A DNA stretch of 64,000 nt. Origin: Fusobacterium_C necrophorum_A. Its GTDB lineage: Bacteria > Fusobacteriota > Fusobacteriia > Fusobacteriales > Fusobacteriaceae. Numbering within the stretch: position 1 is the stretch's first letter; the number at the start of each line of letters is the position of its first letter. The stretch spans positions 29,013 through 93,012 of the forward strand of contig NZ_SBAP01000008.1 in assembly GCF_004134945.1 (NCBI RefSeq), given 5' to 3'. The position numbers and the translations under genes were made by a program. The notes beneath the pieces were generated by a model. It searched no databases. It saw only the letters and a list, made by a program, of their open reading frames with translations, and was not told the origin of the DNA. Of the stretch, positions 35,114 to 44,202 are shown in pieces.

Positions 35114-35601
35114 TCTTCTTTCCCCCCTTTCTTAAAAGCAGAGAAAGACTCTTTTATAATGATTAAATTTCTGAGCATCATAATAAAACATCCTAAAACT
35201 ACAGAGAAATATCCCCAAGACATACTAATTTTTATTCCTGCAAAAAAAACTTGTGATTGTGAAACAACTAATTCAAGCCCATAATAAGCAGTTATTGCAC
35301 AAATTCCAAATACAATGAGCTCTGATAATATATCGCATAAACATTTTACTTGAGGAGAACATTTGTCTACAAACATTGTTATTTTTATATGTTCTTTTCT
35401 TTTTGCTCCAATACTAATTCCAAGCCAAGAAATCCAAACAAACAAAAACTTTCCTAATTCTTCCGACCATGATAAAGAATTATTAAAAACATAACGCATT
35501 ATAACTTGTATAAAGATGATAAGAACCATTAGACTGAACATTCCAACTAGAATAGCTTCTTCTGATTTATCTAAAAATTGAATCATTTTATTTTTTTTCA
35601 T
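35110..35601 (-). CDS. TRAP transporter small permease (DctQ)
   Basis: The 163-residue protein has four hydrophobic helices and the family motifs VIMRYVFNNSLSWSEELGKFLFVW and GISIGAKRKEHIKI in abbreviated form. It couples the binding protein to the large permease. It lies 13 bases after the dctP gene. Confidence 0.93.
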   Translation of the reverse strand: MKKNKMIQFLDKSEEAILVGMFSLMVLIIFIQVIMRYVFNNSLSWSEELGKFLFVWISWLGISIGAKRKEHIKITMFVDKCSPQVKCLCDILSELIVFGICAITAYYGLELVVSQSQVFFAGIKISMSWGYFSVVLGCFIMMLRNLIIIKESFSAFKKGGKEE

Positions 35602-35614
35602 AGCTTATCCCCTT

Positions 35615-36640
35615 TTATTTTTTAGGAACTGTTTCAAGCCATCTATCAATAACATCATTTCCGACTTTCTTTCTCCACTTATCGTATACAGGTCTTACAC
35701 TTTCTTGAAATACCTTAACTTCATCAGGACTTAACTCTTCAACTGAGGCTCCTTCCGCTTTAAATCTTTCTATATATTTTAATTCATTTGCTCTTTCTTC
35801 CTCTCTTTGTTTCTTAGCAACTTCATGAACACTTTTTTCCAATATTTGTCTTAAATCTTCTGGAATTGAATTAATCCAATCTAATGAACAAACAATTGGA
35901 AATGGAGAACTTGCATGATTTGTTAAAGTAATATATGGAGCAATTTTATGTAAAGAAAAATCATTAAAAACACCTAAAGAGTGATCTAAAGCATCTATAG
36001 TTCCTTGAGAAAGAGAGGTAATAACCTCACCCCAAGACATTGGAGTAGGATTAGCTCCCATTGCCTGCCACATATCAATATTTAATTCATTTTGTGCAAT
36101 TCTTATTTTTTGTCCTTTTAAATCATCGGAATTATGATAATTTCTTTTTACACTTGCCACTTGCCTCATTCCATTGTAATACATGTCAATGCAATAATAT
36201 CCTTGTTTTTTTAAATATTCATTAAATAATTCCAAACCTCCATTTTTAAATGTTCCTGTTATCCAATCTTCATAAGTAGGATACAAATAAGGTAAATCTA
36301 TACATGCAGATTCAGGTCCTGCTGCCGCAGTAATGGCTGCTGATAAATCAAACATCATTGTAACTGTTCCTAATTTAACTCCAGCAACCAAATCTGGTGT
36401 ATCTCCTAACTGACCATCAGGATAAACTTCGACTTGAAATTTTCCTGGAGCCTTTTCTTCCAACATTTTTCCTAATTCAACACTCCAAGTATTTGTTGAA
36501 CGAGAACTGGAGTCCGTATGTCCTATTTTAATTAAAATAGGGGAATTTTTCGATGATGTATCTGAATCGGATGGTCTACATGCAAACAGGAAAATAAGAG
36601 AGAAAAAACATACACCAATTTTTTTAACATAACTTTTCAT
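35615..36640 (-). CDS. TRAP transporter substrate-binding lipoprotein (DctP)
   Basis: The 341-residue protein has a lipoprotein signal ending LFAC, then KIGHTDSSSRSTNTW, VYPDGQLGDTPDL, the arginine motif DLKGQKIRI and WGEVITSLSQGTIDALD. It binds an organic acid, substrate unknown. It is clearly diverged from the DctP at 125-1144. A good promoter precedes it, and it starts a complete three-gene TRAP operon. Confidence 0.93.
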   Translation of the reverse strand: MKSYVKKIGVCFFSLIFLFACRPSDSDTSSKNSPILIKIGHTDSSSRSTNTWSVELGKMLEEKAPGKFQVEVYPDGQLGDTPDLVAGVKLGTVTMMFDLSAAITAAAGPESACIDLPYLYPTYEDWITGTFKNGGLELFNEYLKKQGYYCIDMYYNGMRQVASVKRNYHNSDDLKGQKIRIAQNELNIDMWQAMGANPTPMSWGEVITSLSQGTIDALDHSLGVFNDFSLHKIAPYITLTNHASSPFPIVCSLDWINSIPEDLRQILEKSVHEVAKKQREEERANELKYIERFKAEGASVEELSPDEVKVFQESVRPVYDKWRKKVGNDVIDRWLETVPKK

Positions 36641-36703
36641 AAATTTCCTCCTTTCTTAAAACATAAACCAAATAAATTAAAAACTATTAATTTATTTAAT
36701 ATA

Positions 36704-36733
36704 GATATAGCCCTTAAAGTATATTTATGTCAA
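36704..36733 (-). promoter_or_regulatory. promoter of the TRAP operon
   Basis: Minus strand: TTGACA (36728-36733), an 18-base spacer, TATATC (36704-36709), about 65 bases upstream of dctP. Confidence 0.65.
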
Positions 36734-36764
36734 CATTCATTTTTTATTTTCTTTTTTAGAAGAT

Positions 36765-36806
36765 AAAAAAATAAAAAGGAGAGAAAAACCAAATGATCAT
36801 TCTCCC
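36765..36806 (-). terminator. terminator after the PHP phosphatase gene
   Basis: GGAGA (36801-36805 on the minus strand) pairs with TCTCC (36778-36782) and is followed by a T-rich run. The loop is long, so strength is uncertain. The rest of the 36641-36938 gap holds the TRAP promoter. Confidence 0.5.
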
Positions 36807-36938
36807 CATGTCACGCATTCTACTTTTACCTTTTCATATCTTTTTTGTTCTCATATTATTTTTTGATCTTTGAAGATATTTTCTACTTTTTTCTTATATT
36901 CCTTTAATTTCCCAAATGTAAAGAATTTTAAACTATTT

Positions 36939-37742
36939 TCATATTTTCTCAATCTTCGCCTTTTGTTTCTCAAAAGAAGCCAAATAAGGATAGTCTATGT
37001 TTCTCAAAAAATCTTCCACTCTTTTAAAATCCATAGCGACATGTCCTTTGATATGAGCATCGGAACCTACAGTAATAATTTCTCCTCCCAACCGCAAATA
37101 TTCCTTTACGATTTCCGGCAAGGGGTAGAAACGTTCCTCTCGATAACGAAAACCTGAAGTATTGATTTCAATGCCTTTTCCATTCTGTACCAAATGGGTT
37201 AAAATGCTTTGAATACAATCCCAATTTTCTTTCAAATTTACTCCTCGAAACTTCGCTCCTCCATAGCGAGTAATGAAGTCCAAATGTCCTACAACGGAAA
37301 AATCTGAAAACTTTCGAATATTTTCCAGCAAGCTTTCAAAATAAAGTGCCTGAGCCTCCTGCTTTGTTTTTTCCTGCAAAATATCGCTAAAAGCAATATC
37401 CTGTCCCTCAAGGGAATGATTGGAGACTATAACAAAATCAAAAGGATAGGTTCGAATATTTTTTTCAAAATAGGAAACCACCGGAGAATACATTCCCACT
37501 TCAACTCCCAATCGAATTTGGATTTGTTTGCTATATTTTTCTTGATATTCCTGTATTGTTTCCACATACTTTGGAAAAGGAAGAATAAAACTTTCCGGCA
37601 GATTTTGAATCCCATATTCCGCATGGTCTGTAATAGCAATTTCTTTCAAGTCCAATTGAATACAGTATTCTATCAATTCTCCTAAATTTTGACTGGAATC
37701 CCCGGAAAATTCCGAATGTATATGATAATCTTTTACTATCAT
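36939..37742 (-). CDS. PHP-domain phosphatase (histidinol-phosphatase HisK-like)
   Basis: The 267-residue protein has PHP metal-binding motifs: DYHIHSEFSGDS (H7, H9), ITDHAEYG, VVSNHS, VVGHLDF and the final VGSDAHIKG. It belongs to the HisK-type histidinol phosphate phosphatase group. No histidine genes are nearby, so another phosphoester substrate is possible. Confidence 0.88.
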   Translation of the reverse strand: MIVKDYHIHSEFSGDSSQNLGELIEYCIQLDLKEIAITDHAEYGIQNLPESFILPFPKYVETIQEYQEKYSKQIQIRLGVEVGMYSPVVSYFEKNIRTYPFDFVIVSNHSLEGQDIAFSDILQEKTKQEAQALYFESLLENIRKFSDFSVVGHLDFITRYGGAKFRGVNLKENWDCIQSILTHLVQNGKGIEINTSGFRYREERFYPLPEIVKEYLRLGGEIITVGSDAHIKGHVAMDFKRVEDFLRNIDYPYLASFEKQKAKIEKI

Positions 37743-37829
37743 CCTGATTCTACCCCTTTTTGTATCTTAGTTTTTCATTATAGCATAAATGATAGAACAA
37801 TTCAACAATAGAAAATTTCAGTTTTTGCC

Positions 37830-40235
37830 TTAGATGAACAAGTTAGGATTTCCTTCCGTGGCAGCTCCTAAATATTGAGCCACTCCTCCGAAATCAATTC
37901 CTTCCAAAAGTTCTTCCTCTCGTATTCCCATAGCTTCCATAGACATACTGCAAGCAATGATATGAGCTCCATTTTCCTTCGCATTTTGCATTAAAGATTC
38001 CAAACTTTCAATATTTTTTTGTTTCATAATATATTGCATCATTTTTGCTCCGATTCCAAAGAAATTCATCTTGGATAGAGGGAGATTTTTCCAAGATTTC
38101 GGCAAACACATCGCAAACATCTTATCCATAAAAGATTTTTTTACAGAAACGGAATGTTCTTTTTTCAAAATGGAAAGCCCCCAGAAAGTGAAGAACATTG
38201 TTACTTTTTTCCCCATTGCCAAAGCTCCGTTTGCAATTACGAAAGCTGCCATTGCCTTATCATAATCTCCACTAAATACAACAATCGTCATTCCTTCTTT
38301 GTTTTCTATGACCTGATTTTCAAAAGAAGTGAGAGAATTCCCTTTGGATACGTATGCATGCACAAAGCCCTTTTCTTTTTTTACCTCATAAAGATGATTT
38401 CCGCTTGCCTTGACCCAAGCCTGTACATCATTTGCAAAGGCGGGATCGGAGGCTATCACATAAAAGTCCTTTCCTAACTCCGCCTCTTCCATTTTTGCCT
38501 TTAATTTCATCAAAGGTCCGGGACAGGAAAGCCCTGTTAAATTCAAAACTTCCATCGTTTCTTTTTTGGTTTCTTCCAAAGTAGTTACTGCTTTTGGCTG
38601 TTCTACTATTTTCTTTTGCTCATTTTTCCATTCTTTTGGAAGCAAACGGTAACCTCCTAAAATATTTCTTACTTGGAAACCGTATTGCATTAAAATTCTT
38701 GTTGCAATATAGCCTCGAAGCCCCACGGCACAGTAACACCATATTTCTTTTTCCTTTGGCAATTCATCCAAATGCTGTCGAAGTTCATCCAGAGGAATGT
38801 TCGCTTCACAGGTGATGGGAGCCACTGCTGTTTCTTCCGGAGTTCGTAAGTCCAAACGAAAATGCTTTTCCGAATCAAAACCGTGTAACTCCTCTACTTT
38901 CACAACTTTCATAAGAGAGTCCGTAATATTTCTTCCCACAAAGCCAGCCATATTGATTGGAGATTTTGCACTTCCAAAAGGAGGAGCATAACAAAGTTCT
39001 AATTCCGATAAATCATAGATAGTTCCTCCAAAATGGATCGTAGTTGCAATGACATCAATAAACTTATCCACCGCTTCATAACCGATACATTGTGCTCCCA
39101 AAATAATTCCGCTTTCCTTTTGAAACAAAAGCTTACAACGAAGTTGTGTCGCATTCGGATAATATCCCGCATGAGAATTCGGATATAGATGAAGGACTTC
39201 ATAATCCATGTTGGATTGCTTCAATTGCCTTTCATTTTTACCCGTAGCAGCTCCTACCATATCAAACACTTTAATCACGGAGCTTCCAATGCTTCCTTGA
39301 TACCTTTCCCGTTTTCCAAAAATATTATTGGCTACAATTCTTCCCTGACGATTCGCCGGTCCTGCTAAAGCCACTTCAGGAATGGCATCTCCCAAAGCAT
39401 ATACATTCGGAATGTTTGTTTCTAAATATTCGTTGACTAAGATTTCTCCTCTGCTTCCCAAAGCTATCCCTGAATTTTGTAGAAATCCGGTATCAGGTCG
39501 TATCCCCATTGCCACAATCACAAAATCCACTTCGATTTTCTTTCCGCTCTCCAAAGAAATACGAATCCCATTTTGATTTTCAAATTTTACAACTTTTTCC
39601 TGTAGAAACAGCTCCACTCCTTTTTCCCGCATTTCCTCTTCTAAGCTCTCCGAAAGTTCGGAATCAAAAGGAGCTAAAATATGATCTTCCGCTTCTATCA
39701 ACAGAGTTTCCAAACCTAAATGTTTTAAATTTTCAGCTGCTTCAATTCCGATAAAACCTCCTCCGATAACAGCCGCCCTTTTACAACAGGTCTTTTCCAA
39801 TTTCTCTATAATTCTATCCATATCCGGAATGGTCTTTAAAGTAAAAATATTGTCCAAATGAATTCCTTCAATTTCCGGTTTCCATGCTCTCGCTCCGGGA
39901 GATAACACAAGATAGTCATAACTTTCTTCATAGCTTTCTCCCGTTTCCGTTTGAATCGTCACTGTTTTCTCTTTCGTATTCACTCCCACAACCTCAGATA
40001 GAACTCTTACATCGATTTGAAATCGATTTTTAAATTTTTCGGGAGTTTGTACAATTAAACTGTCCCGTTCCGGAATTACCTTTCCTATATGATAAGGAAG
40101 CCCACAATTGGCAAAAGAAGGATAAGCTCCTTTTTCAAACATAATAATTTCATATTCTTCCGACAATCTTCGTAACCGAGTTGCTGTACTTGCTCCTCCG
40201 GCAACTCCTCCCACAATAATTATTTTTTCTTTCAT
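37830..40235 (-). CDS. CoA-disulfide reductase-rhodanese-TusA-DsrE fusion
   Basis: The 801-residue protein has four sulfur modules: an FAD/NAD(P)H disulfide reductase (1-450; GGVAGGAS and catalytic Cys44 in SFANCGLPY), a rhodanese domain (about 455-545; Cys502 in CAVGLRG), a TusA domain (about 560-635; CPGP, Cys571) and a DsrE/DsrF-like C-terminus (about 648-801). CoADR-rhodanese enzymes reduce CoA per- and polysulfides; TusA and DsrE relay sulfane sulfur. It overlaps the ArsR-family gene by four bases and is co-regulated with it. Confidence 0.93.
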   Translation of the reverse strand: MKEKIIIVGGVAGGASTATRLRRLSEEYEIIMFEKGAYPSFANCGLPYHIGKVIPERDSLIVQTPEKFKNRFQIDVRVLSEVVGVNTKEKTVTIQTETGESYEESYDYLVLSPGARAWKPEIEGIHLDNIFTLKTIPDMDRIIEKLEKTCCKRAAVIGGGFIGIEAAENLKHLGLETLLIEAEDHILAPFDSELSESLEEEMREKGVELFLQEKVVKFENQNGIRISLESGKKIEVDFVIVAMGIRPDTGFLQNSGIALGSRGEILVNEYLETNIPNVYALGDAIPEVALAGPANRQGRIVANNIFGKRERYQGSIGSSVIKVFDMVGAATGKNERQLKQSNMDYEVLHLYPNSHAGYYPNATQLRCKLLFQKESGIILGAQCIGYEAVDKFIDVIATTIHFGGTIYDLSELELCYAPPFGSAKSPINMAGFVGRNITDSLMKVVKVEELHGFDSEKHFRLDLRTPEETAVAPITCEANIPLDELRQHLDELPKEKEIWCYCAVGLRGYIATRILMQYGFQVRNILGGYRLLPKEWKNEQKKIVEQPKAVTTLEETKKETMEVLNLTGLSCPGPLMKLKAKMEEAELGKDFYVIASDPAFANDVQAWVKASGNHLYEVKKEKGFVHAYVSKGNSLTSFENQVIENKEGMTIVVFSGDYDKAMAAFVIANGALAMGKKVTMFFTFWGLSILKKEHSVSVKKSFMDKMFAMCLPKSWKNLPLSKMNFFGIGAKMMQYIMKQKNIESLESLMQNAKENGAHIIACSMSMEAMGIREEELLEGIDFGGVAQYLGAATEGNPNLFI

Positions 40236-40537
40236 TCTTCCCCCTCTTTACAATATAATTCATGTAAACGATCCATAAATTTTAAAATCCTTTCTTCCGC
40301 AATGGAATAATACACATATTGCCCTTGTTTTCTATCCTTTACAATTTTATTCGCTTTTAAACTCTGTAGTTGCTGCGAAATAGATGGCTGTGAATAATTC
40401 GGAAAATACTCTCGAATTTCATTGACGGTCATTTCTTTCTTTTCTGTCAAATAACATAAAATTCCCAATCTCATAGGATTGGACAACAACTTAAAGATCA
40501 TGGAAACCTCTAATATTTGCTTTTCCCTGTCCACCAC
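40232..40537 (-). CDS. ArsR-family repressor, BigR/SqrR-like persulfide sensor candidate
   Basis: The 101-residue winged-helix protein has the ArsR recognition helix QPSISQQLQSLKANKIV. It lacks the usual metal-site ELCVCDL motif. Its two cysteines, C28 in RLGILCYL and C96 in LHELYCKE, occupy the positions of the redox pair in BigR/SqrR (66 apart there, 68 here). It should repress its own operon and release on persulfide formation (inference). A palindrome overlaps its promoter. Confidence 0.88.
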   Translation of the reverse strand: MVDREKQILEVSMIFKLLSNPMRLGILCYLTEKKEMTVNEIREYFPNYSQPSISQQLQSLKANKIVKDRKQGQYVYYSIAEERILKFMDRLHELYCKEGEE

Positions 40538-40573
40538 TTTCCTCCTTCTTTCTCTATAATTTCCTTCTAAAAT

Positions 40574-40601
40574 AAATATATAATAATATTCTTATATATT
40601 T
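40574..40601. promoter_or_regulatory. operator palindrome of the ArsR-family repressor
   Basis: AAATATATAA and TTATATATTT form a perfect 10-bp inverted repeat around an 8-base spacer, overlapping the -10 box and the likely transcription start of the repressor operon. Confidence 0.65.
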
Positions 40602-40627
40602 ATATCATACTCTCTATTTTTTTGCAA
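40599..40627 (-). promoter_or_regulatory. promoter of the arsR-type/CoADR operon
   Basis: Minus strand: TTGCAA (40622-40627), 17-base spacer, TATAAA (40599-40604), 62 bases before the repressor start. Confidence 0.7.
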
Positions 40628-40631
40628 GCAT

Positions 40632-40659
40632 AAAAAAAGAGCAGGATTTTTCCCGCTCT
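40632..40659 (-). terminator. terminator of the alanine symporter gene
   Basis: On the minus strand an 8-bp stem (AGAGCGGG with CCTGCTCT, one G-U) around AAAAAT is followed by seven T. It lies about 90 bases after the symporter stop and just before the repressor promoter. Confidence 0.85.
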
Positions 40660-40747
40660 CAACAGACCAAGTTTCAAACTCTCAATTCCATTCTTCATCA
40701 ACAGCATTTGACAAAGAATCTTCTTTTTTCCTATATGTTACCTTTTC

Positions 40748-42181
40748 TTATATCTTACACTCTTTCATTTTTTTTCTTTTTAAAATTTTTTCATATTGTT
40801 TCAGTTCTTCCAAAGCCGGCTTTGCAAAAGGAACAATCATGATAATGTTGATGACTGTCATAATTCCCAATCCAAAATCTGCCAAAGACCACACGAATAA
40901 ATTTTGTTTGATTCCTCCGACATAGACCATGACAATGATGAACAATTGATACAAGACATTCATTTTACTATGACTATGGATGAAATAAATAGCACTTTTC
41001 CCATAAAAAGTAACTGCCAAAATGGTACTAAAGGCAAAGAAAAACATGATGATAACTACAAAAGGGGCTCCAATTTTTCCAATATGACTTTGAATTGCCA
41101 ATTGAAATAATTCCATTCCGGAAGCATTTCCGACTATCTTCGGATCCGCCAACAATACAATAAAAGCAGTTGCACTACAGATGACTAAGGTATCGACAAA
41201 GACTCCTAAAGCTTGAACCATTCCTTGTCTTGCCGGTTCTTCAATGTCCACCACAGCCGCTGCATAGTTGGAATCTCCACTTCCCGCTTCATTGGAAAAC
41301 AATCCTCTTCGAACTCCCTGCATCACAACAATTCCGAAACCTGCTCCTAAAAATTGTTCTCCTCCAAAGGCTTGATAAAAAATATTTTGTATCATAGCCG
41401 GAATTGCCGTGATATTTGTTACCAAAATGAAGATTACCAAAAGAATGTACAACACTGCCATTATGGGTACAATTCTGTTCAAAGCCTCAATAATCGCATC
41501 TTTTTTACTTTTTCCAAAAATCACACTGGCAGTAATGATAGAAATTAAGACTGCCAAAAAATATTTCAAGAAATTTTCTTGATCTAACTCCACTCCGAAG
41601 ACTGCCGCCAATGGTTGAAAGATAGGAGTCAATCCAAAATCAACATGACTGTAAACACTGGTAACCGATTCCGTAATGGAGTTGGACATCACTTGTACGA
41701 CTCCCAAGTAACAAATGATGGAAGCAATGGCGTAGATAACTCCCAACCATTTGCAATTCATTTGTTTTTTCAAAATCCAAGGGCTTCCCCCAATGTATTT
41801 TCCATCTTCCAATTTTTCTCGATACATAACTGCAAGGCAAGATTCTATAAAAGATGTAGAAGCTCCCAACAGGGCAACCAACCACATCCAAAAAATAGAT
41901 CCCGGTCCTCCTACTGAGATGGCAGCGACCACTCCTGCAATATTTCCCGCTCCGACACGGCAAGCCGTCCCCAAAAAAAAGGTTTCCAAAGAGCTGATTC
42001 CTTTCTGATTTTCTTCCTTATGAAACAAAGTTTTTAAAATAGTTTTAAATAAACGAAATTGCATAAAACGGGTTCGAATTGAAAAATAAATTGCAGACCC
42101 TACCAATAAGAATACCAATATATTTTTTCCCCATAGAAAGTTGTTGACACTTTCTATCATCCATTTGACTGACTCTAACAA
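40748..42181 (-). CDS. alanine/glycine:cation symporter (AGCS family)
   Basis: The 477-residue membrane protein has the AGCS signature GTACRVGAGNIAGVVAAIS and GLFSNEAGSGDSNYAAA, with about ten helices. It imports alanine or glycine with Na+ or H+. It is a single gene with its own terminator. Confidence 0.94.
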   Translation of the reverse strand: MLESVKWMIESVNNFLWGKNILVFLLVGSAIYFSIRTRFMQFRLFKTILKTLFHKEENQKGISSLETFFLGTACRVGAGNIAGVVAAISVGGPGSIFWMWLVALLGASTSFIESCLAVMYREKLEDGKYIGGSPWILKKQMNCKWLGVIYAIASIICYLGVVQVMSNSITESVTSVYSHVDFGLTPIFQPLAAVFGVELDQENFLKYFLAVLISIITASVIFGKSKKDAIIEALNRIVPIMAVLYILLVIFILVTNITAIPAMIQNIFYQAFGGEQFLGAGFGIVVMQGVRRGLFSNEAGSGDSNYAAAVVDIEEPARQGMVQALGVFVDTLVICSATAFIVLLADPKIVGNASGMELFQLAIQSHIGKIGAPFVVIIMFFFAFSTILAVTFYGKSAIYFIHSHSKMNVLYQLFIIVMVYVGGIKQNLFVWSLADFGLGIMTVINIIMIVPFAKPALEELKQYEKILKRKKMKECKI

Positions 42182-42254
42182 GATAACTGCCTCCCACCAA
42201 AAATAATTTAATAAAAATTATTATAGCATACTTTTGTATAAATTTATAGTATTT

Positions 42255-43715
42255 TTATCTAAAAATTTGGTATAGTTTTTCCATATTTATATGCTTCTCA
42301 ATGTTTTTTGCCAGTATCTCATACTGTAAGTCCTTAAATTTTCGGTAATCTTTTGCCTTTTCCTCCGTCCGGTATTTTTTTCTCTTACGCAAATTATTTA
42401 AAAAGACTCTCGTGAATTCCCCATTTTCAAAAATTCCATGAATATAAGTTCCATATACCTCATCTTTCCCATAGATTGGAGAAAGAATCGAAGATCTCCC
42501 ATGATGAATTTCATAGCCTTCCACTTCCATTCCCAAGCAACCTTTCAACAAACCTTCTTCCATGTTTATCTTTTGTCTTACTTGACGCTTTATTTTTTCC
42601 TCCTCCATCGTACTCGTCATGGAAAAAAGATGAAAGCCTTCTACCTTTTCCAAATTTCCGTCAATGTGAAGGGGATCCGTAATTTGATCTCCCAAAGCCT
42701 GAAATCCTCCGCAAATCCCAAGAATAGAAATTCCTTTTCCATGCATCTCCTGAAGTTTTTTATCGAATCCCTTGCTTCGAAAGTACTCCACTTCTTCTAA
42801 AGTATTCTTACTCCCTGCTAAAATGATCAAATCTTCCTCTCCCAATTCTTCAGGACTTTCTACATAACGTAACAAAACATCGGAATACTGTAACAAAGGT
42901 TGAAAATCTGTCGTATTTCCCATTTGTTTTCCTTTGAGTATGCTGATAACAATTTTTTCTTTCTCCGGCTTCTTTTGTAAAAATTGTGACGAAAGACTAT
43001 CCTCTTCTTCCAAGGCAATATCCATGCATGGTAATACTCCCAGAACAGGAATGGAATAGCCCTCTTTTGCCAATCTTTCCTCCAACATTGCAATTCCCGG
43101 TTTTAACAAATCTATATCTCCTCTAAATTTATTGATAATAATTCCTTGAATTCGCTTTCTATCCTCCTCGTCCAGTAGCATGACAGTCCCGTAGAGAGAG
43201 GCAAACACTCCTCCTATCTCGATATTTCCTACCAATACAACAGGAGCATCTATCATTTCCGCCATTCCCATATTAACATAATCATATTGTCGCAAATTGA
43301 TTTCCGCAGGGCTTCCGCCTCCTTCTAAAATACAATAGTCGTATTCTTTCGCCAAAGTCTCAAAATTTTTCTTGGCTATTTTTTTAAATTGTGATGACAT
43401 TGAAAAATATTCTTTTGCTTTTAAAGTAAAAAAAGGAACCCCTTCCACCAATACTTGGGATTCATCATCTCGATTCGCTTTCAACAAAATAGGATTCATA
43501 GAGACCTTTACCTTTGTCATGGCTGCCTCCGCCTGTAAAGCGGTTGCTCTGCTTACTTCCCTTCCCTCCTCGTCAACATAAGAATTCAATGCCATATTCT
43601 GAGACTTGAAGGGACATACCTTTTTTCCACTTTTTGCTAAAACTCGACAAAGTCCCGCTACAATGGTTGTCTTTCCGGCAGAAGAACTGGTTCCCTGTAT
43701 CATCAATTTTTTCAT
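42255..43715 (-). CDS. cobQ: cobyric acid synthase CobQ/CbiP
   Basis: The 486-residue protein has the P-loop-like QGTSSSAGKTTI (residues 8-18), the dethiobiotin-synthetase-like N-domain with LEGGGSPAEINL, and the triad glutamine amidotransferase with Cys in LGICGGFQ and the final GTYIHGIFEN. It amidates adenosylcobyric acid precursors. It is the only cobalamin gene in the window; the pathway is relevant to the B12-dependent KamDE. Confidence 0.95.
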   Translation of the reverse strand: MKKLMIQGTSSSAGKTTIVAGLCRVLAKSGKKVCPFKSQNMALNSYVDEEGREVSRATALQAEAAMTKVKVSMNPILLKANRDDESQVLVEGVPFFTLKAKEYFSMSSQFKKIAKKNFETLAKEYDYCILEGGGSPAEINLRQYDYVNMGMAEMIDAPVVLVGNIEIGGVFASLYGTVMLLDEEDRKRIQGIIINKFRGDIDLLKPGIAMLEERLAKEGYSIPVLGVLPCMDIALEEEDSLSSQFLQKKPEKEKIVISILKGKQMGNTTDFQPLLQYSDVLLRYVESPEELGEEDLIILAGSKNTLEEVEYFRSKGFDKKLQEMHGKGISILGICGGFQALGDQITDPLHIDGNLEKVEGFHLFSMTSTMEEEKIKRQVRQKINMEEGLLKGCLGMEVEGYEIHHGRSSILSPIYGKDEVYGTYIHGIFENGEFTRVFLNNLRKRKKYRTEEKAKDYRKFKDLQYEILAKNIEKHINMEKLYQIFR

Positions 43716-43763
43716 AAACTTCTCCTTATTTTACCTTATACAACTTGTTTCAAAACTTCTGAT

Positions 43764-43795
43764 AAAAAAAGCATCTGCTCAAAGAGATGCTTTTT
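43764..43795. terminator. bidirectional terminator between cobQ and the FMN-binding gene
   Basis: GCATCT and AGATGC (6-bp stem, extended by A/T pairs) are flanked by A and T runs on both sides, directly after the FMN-binding protein stop. Confidence 0.75.
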
Positions 43796-43811
43796 CTTAG
43801 CCGGTATTCCA

Positions 43812-44114
43812 TTATTTTTCCATGGCTTTTTGTACTGCTTGTCTCAATCCTTGTGATGTTGCAGTTGCTCCTGCAATGTCATCGACATCTACACTTTGCT
43901 TGGAAAGGATTTCCTGCTTTAGTTGTTGAATTGCCGGTCCTGCAACTCTTTCCGGATCTCTATGTTGTACTTCTATTGATACAATTTTTCCTCCTTGCAT
44001 GTCCAGTATCACTCGAATTTCATCTTTAAATCCCATAGCGGAAGCTTCTTTCCTTTCTGCAAAAGAAAGCAAACTCCACAGCAGCATCAATCCTATCAAT
44101 ATTATTTTTTTCAT
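43812..44114 (-). CDS. secreted FMN-binding domain protein
   Basis: Started at MKKIILIGLML (after AAGGAG), the product is 100 residues with a signal peptide cut near SFA. The rest is a single FMN_bind domain with the flavinylation motif DDIAGATATSQG; the Thr in GAT is where ApbE would attach FMN. It likely acts as an extracytoplasmic electron carrier or flavin sensor. A strong promoter lies upstream, so it is transcribed alone. Confidence 0.88.
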   Translation of the reverse strand: MKKIILIGLMLLWSLLSFAERKEASAMGFKDEIRVILDMQGGKIVSIEVQHRDPERVAGPAIQQLKQEILSKQSVDVDDIAGATATSQGLRQAVQKAMEK

Positions 44115-44169
44115 AACAAACTCCTTTATCTCAATACCATACTCTTGAAAAACAACGTTAATTTTCATT

Positions 44170-44197
44170 ATTATAGCACATCTCGGAGACTTGTCAA
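44170..44197 (-). promoter_or_regulatory. promoter of the FMN-binding protein gene
   Basis: Minus strand: TTGACA (44192-44197), 16-base spacer, TATAAT (44170-44175), just after the end of the upstream gene. Confidence 0.75.
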
Positions 44198-44202
44198 TCC
44201 TC

